A program made the translations under genes and the position numbers. From Candidatus Kuenenia stuttgartensis (GTDB taxonomy: Bacteria; Bacteroidota; Bacteroidia; Chitinophagales; Chitinophagaceae): a stretch of DNA of 9,311 nt. The stretch covers positions 1 through 9,311 of the forward strand of contig CALQJH020000054.1 of NCBI GenBank assembly GCA_943330835.2. Reading direction: 5' to 3'. Below the pieces are notes generated by a model that searched no databases, had not been told where the DNA came from, and worked only from the letters and a program-made list of their open reading frames with translations. Of this stretch, positions 6,028-9,311 are shown piece by piece (positions within the stretch are counted from its first letter, which is position 1; each line of letters starts with the position of its first letter).

Positions 6028-7833
6028 ATGAAAACAGTTGATTCCTCGAAAAAATATTTAAAACTCTCCTTACTTAGAAGGGTGTTTACTTTTGCGAAAC
6101 CGTATAAACATAAATTTTATCTTTCCATATTTCTTTCCATTTTGTTGGCTGTAATGGCGCCTGTAAGACCGTATTTGATTCAACTGACGCTAAATAAAGG
6201 AATGAGCGAAAACCCGTCTTCTTTTTTCTTGCATGGTCCTGGGGCATTTATTTTAGAGGTTACCATTTTTCAACTCTTTTTTTTATTGATAGAAACTATT
6301 ACCCGTTTTTATTTTACTTTTTCTACTGCATCATTGGGTCAAAGTGTGGTGAAAGATTTAAGAGACAGTACTTACACTAAAATATTGCATCTTAATTTAT
6401 CACAGTTTGACAAAACGCCAATCGGAACATTAACTACCCGAACTGTAAATGATATCGAATCGGTGAATGATATTTTTAGTGATGGGTTGATTCCAATCAT
6501 TGCGGATGTGCTTTCTATTTTTTCGGTATTATTTTATATGTTTTATACAGACTGGAAGATTACACTTGTTTGTTTGATTCCATTTCCAATTCTGATCCTC
6601 GCTACCTATTTTTTTAAAGAATCGGTTAACAAATCGTTTGTCCGTGTACGTAATGCTGTATCTAATTTGAATGCGTTTGTTCAGGAACATATTTCCGGCA
6701 TTGCTGTAATTCAGGCGTTTGCTGCAGAGAAAAGAGAAATGAACAAATTCATTGCGATAAATGATGAACACCGAAAAGCAAACATAAAGGCCATATTTGC
6801 GTATTCTGTTTTTTTTCCAATAGTCGAACTTGTTTCTGCATTGAGTATTGGTTTGTTGGTATGGTGGGCAGCCCGCCAATCACTTTATTTACCAGAAGCC
6901 GAATCGAAAAATATTGCCGGTGTCATAACGGCTTTTATTCTTTGTTTGAATTTATTATTTCGTCCCTTAAGGGTTATCGCTGACAAATTTAATGTTTTGC
7001 AAATGGGCATGATTGCAAGTGAAAGAGTCTTTAAAGTGCTGGATAATGAAGACACTATCGTTGATGTTAAAAGTGATACAGTTTCCGAAAATGAAAATTT
7101 ATTAAATGCTGACATTGAATTTAACAATGTATGGTTTGCTTACACGGATGATTTATTTGTGCTAAAAAATATTTCTTTTACGGTGCCTGTAGGAAAAACT
7201 ATTGCCATTGTTGGAAATACGGGAAGCGGCAAAACATCAATAGTGAGTTTGATCAACAGGTTATATGAAATCAACAAAGGAGTCATAAAAATAGGCGACA
7301 AAAATATTCATGAATTTGAACTTAAGGCATTGAGAAATAATATTGCGGTTGTATTACAGGATGTTTTTTTGTTTAGCGGTTCTATTATAGACAACATCAC
7401 CCTTCGGAATACCAACATTACAAAAGAAAGTGTAATAGATGCTGCCAAACAAATTGGCTTACACGATTTCATCATGCAACTTCCTGGAAATTACGATTTT
7501 GATGTAATGGAAAGAGGCGCAACTTTGTCGATGGGGCAGCGGCAGTTATTATCATTTGTGAGAGCGCTCTTGTATAATCCTTCCATACTCATTTTAGATG
7601 AAGCCACTTCTTCCATTGATTCCGAAAGTGAATGGCTCATACAAAAAGCCATTGAGAAAATAATTTCAGGCAGAACTTCCATTGTAATTGCGCACAGATT
7701 GAGCACCATCAGAAAAGCGGATGCCATCATGGTGCTGGACAAGGGAGAAATTAAGGAAATGGGGAGTCACGAAGAGTTGATGAGTAAAAACGGAGCTTAT
7801 TTTGAATTGTATCAAACTCAATTTTCCAGTTAA
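6028..7833 (+). CDS. ABC exporter half-transporter (fused membrane and ATPase domains)
   Basis: Inner-membrane ATP-driven exporter of the MsbA/MdlB type, working as a dimer. Length is 601 residues from the ATG at 6028. The membrane domain covers roughly residues 25-325. Hydrophobic spans lie near 30-47, 74-97, 152-196 (two) and 256-311 (two), consistent with six helices. The ATPase domain (about 360-598) has an A-loop aromatic (Y372), Walker A GNTGSGKTS with K402, a Q-loop (Q444), the signature LSMGQ (500-504), Walker B ILILDEA with D524 and catalytic E525, a D-loop (SSID) and H-loop H556. All catalytic parts are intact. The signature has Met where many exporters have Gly. The frame stays open 34 codons further up to a TTG at 5926, but that stretch is polar, lacks similarity to exporter N-termini and overlaps promoter-like sequence, so the ATG is preferred. 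The substrate cannot be told; lipids, peptides and drugs are all possible. It ends 130 nt before atpB. Confidence 0.92.
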   Translation: MKTVDSSKKYLKLSLLRRVFTFAKPYKHKFYLSIFLSILLAVMAPVRPYLIQLTLNKGMSENPSSFFLHGPGAFILEVTIFQLFFLLIETITRFYFTFSTASLGQSVVKDLRDSTYTKILHLNLSQFDKTPIGTLTTRTVNDIESVNDIFSDGLIPIIADVLSIFSVLFYMFYTDWKITLVCLIPFPILILATYFFKESVNKSFVRVRNAVSNLNAFVQEHISGIAVIQAFAAEKREMNKFIAINDEHRKANIKAIFAYSVFFPIVELVSALSIGLLVWWAARQSLYLPEAESKNIAGVITAFILCLNLLFRPLRVIADKFNVLQMGMIASERVFKVLDNEDTIVDVKSDTVSENENLLNADIEFNNVWFAYTDDLFVLKNISFTVPVGKTIAIVGNTGSGKTSIVSLINRLYEINKGVIKIGDKNIHEFELKALRNNIAVVLQDVFLFSGSIIDNITLRNTNITKESVIDAAKQIGLHDFIMQLPGNYDFDVMERGATLSMGQRQLLSFVRALLYNPSILILDEATSSIDSESEWLIQKAIEKIISGRTSIVIAHRLSTIRKADAIMVLDKGEIKEMGSHEELMSKNGAYFELYQTQFSS

Positions 7834-7881
7834 CTTTTTAGTATTAGTCTTACTGATAAAGGGGTTCAGCAGCTTTTCATG

Positions 7882-7922
7882 GAATATTTGAATTGAAAAA
7901 TAACCTATTTATTTTAATATTC
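7882..7922. repeat. Inverted repeat GAATATT / AATATTC upstream of atpB
   Basis: GAATATT (7882-7888) and AATATTC (7916-7922) are perfect 7-bp inverted copies separated by 27 nt. The second overlaps the region just after the -33 position of the atpB promoter. It may be a regulator site, but such AT-rich repeats arise easily by chance. Confidence 0.2.
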
Positions 7923-7943
7923 ACCCCTATGGCCTTATCTTTG
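7913..7943 (+). promoter_or_regulatory. Promoter of the atp operon
   Basis: TATCTTTG (7936-7943) matches the Bacteroidota -7 consensus TAnnTTTG exactly. A weak -33 TTT (7913-7915) lies 20 nt upstream. The -7 element ends 20 nt before the atpB ATG, giving a short, purine/A-rich leader without Shine-Dalgarno. Within the window this marks atpB as the first gene of its own transcription unit. Confidence 0.6.
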
Positions 7944-7963
7944 CGGCAAATTAAAGAAAAAGT

Positions 7964-9311
<1,348 letters not shown>

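Noticed and set aside
7842..7858. Hairpin TATTAGT-CTT-ACTGATA after the ABC exporter as a terminator
   Set aside because: The stem is AT-rich with a wobble and is followed by AAAGGGG rather than a T tract, so it is not a credible rho-independent terminator on either strand.

Overview
The window is AT-rich (about one third G+C by eye) and looks like chromosomal DNA of a member of the Bacteroidota. Four things support this: TAnnTTTG-type -7 elements upstream of genes, no Shine-Dalgarno sequences before any start, an F-type ATP synthase a subunit with a secretory-type N-terminal extension, and a secreted/envelope gene set (PD40-propeller plus OmpA protein, Sec-exported orphan). I cannot name a genus.

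Layout. Positions 1-1713 (+) hold the 3' part of an envelope protein with a PD40 beta-propeller, a regulatory-like beta domain, a long Lys-rich linker and a peptidoglycan-binding OmpA domain, closed by a rho-independent terminator (1741-1776). On the minus strand, converging on that terminator, are a PhoB-type response regulator (2861-3535) and a PhoR-type histidine kinase (1770-2816), read regulator first with a 44-nt gap. A divergent 152-nt region (3536-3687) carries a good promoter for the regulator and a weaker candidate for the next gene. Positions 3688-5901 (+) encode a 737-residue secreted protein that I do not recognise. Its C-terminal part has a strand-His-Gly ... strand-Cys-Gly arrangement reminiscent of clan CD (caspase/gingipain-like) cysteine peptidases. 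Positions 6028-7833 (+) encode an ABC exporter half-transporter. From 7964 a new transcription unit begins with atpB (F0 subunit a) followed 29 nt later by atpE (F0 subunit c), which runs off the window.

How the genes relate. The response regulator and kinase form one two-component system. AtpB and AtpE form the proton path and rotor ring of the ATP synthase, and their visible residues point to H+ coupling. The OmpA-like protein, the orphan secreted protein and the ABC exporter are single genes with no shared pathway evident from the sequence.

No mobile elements, CRISPR arrays, rRNA or tRNA genes were seen. The most interesting item is the orphan secreted protein with a possible His/Cys dyad. 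The rest is ordinary Bacteroidota housekeeping and envelope content with some instructive details.
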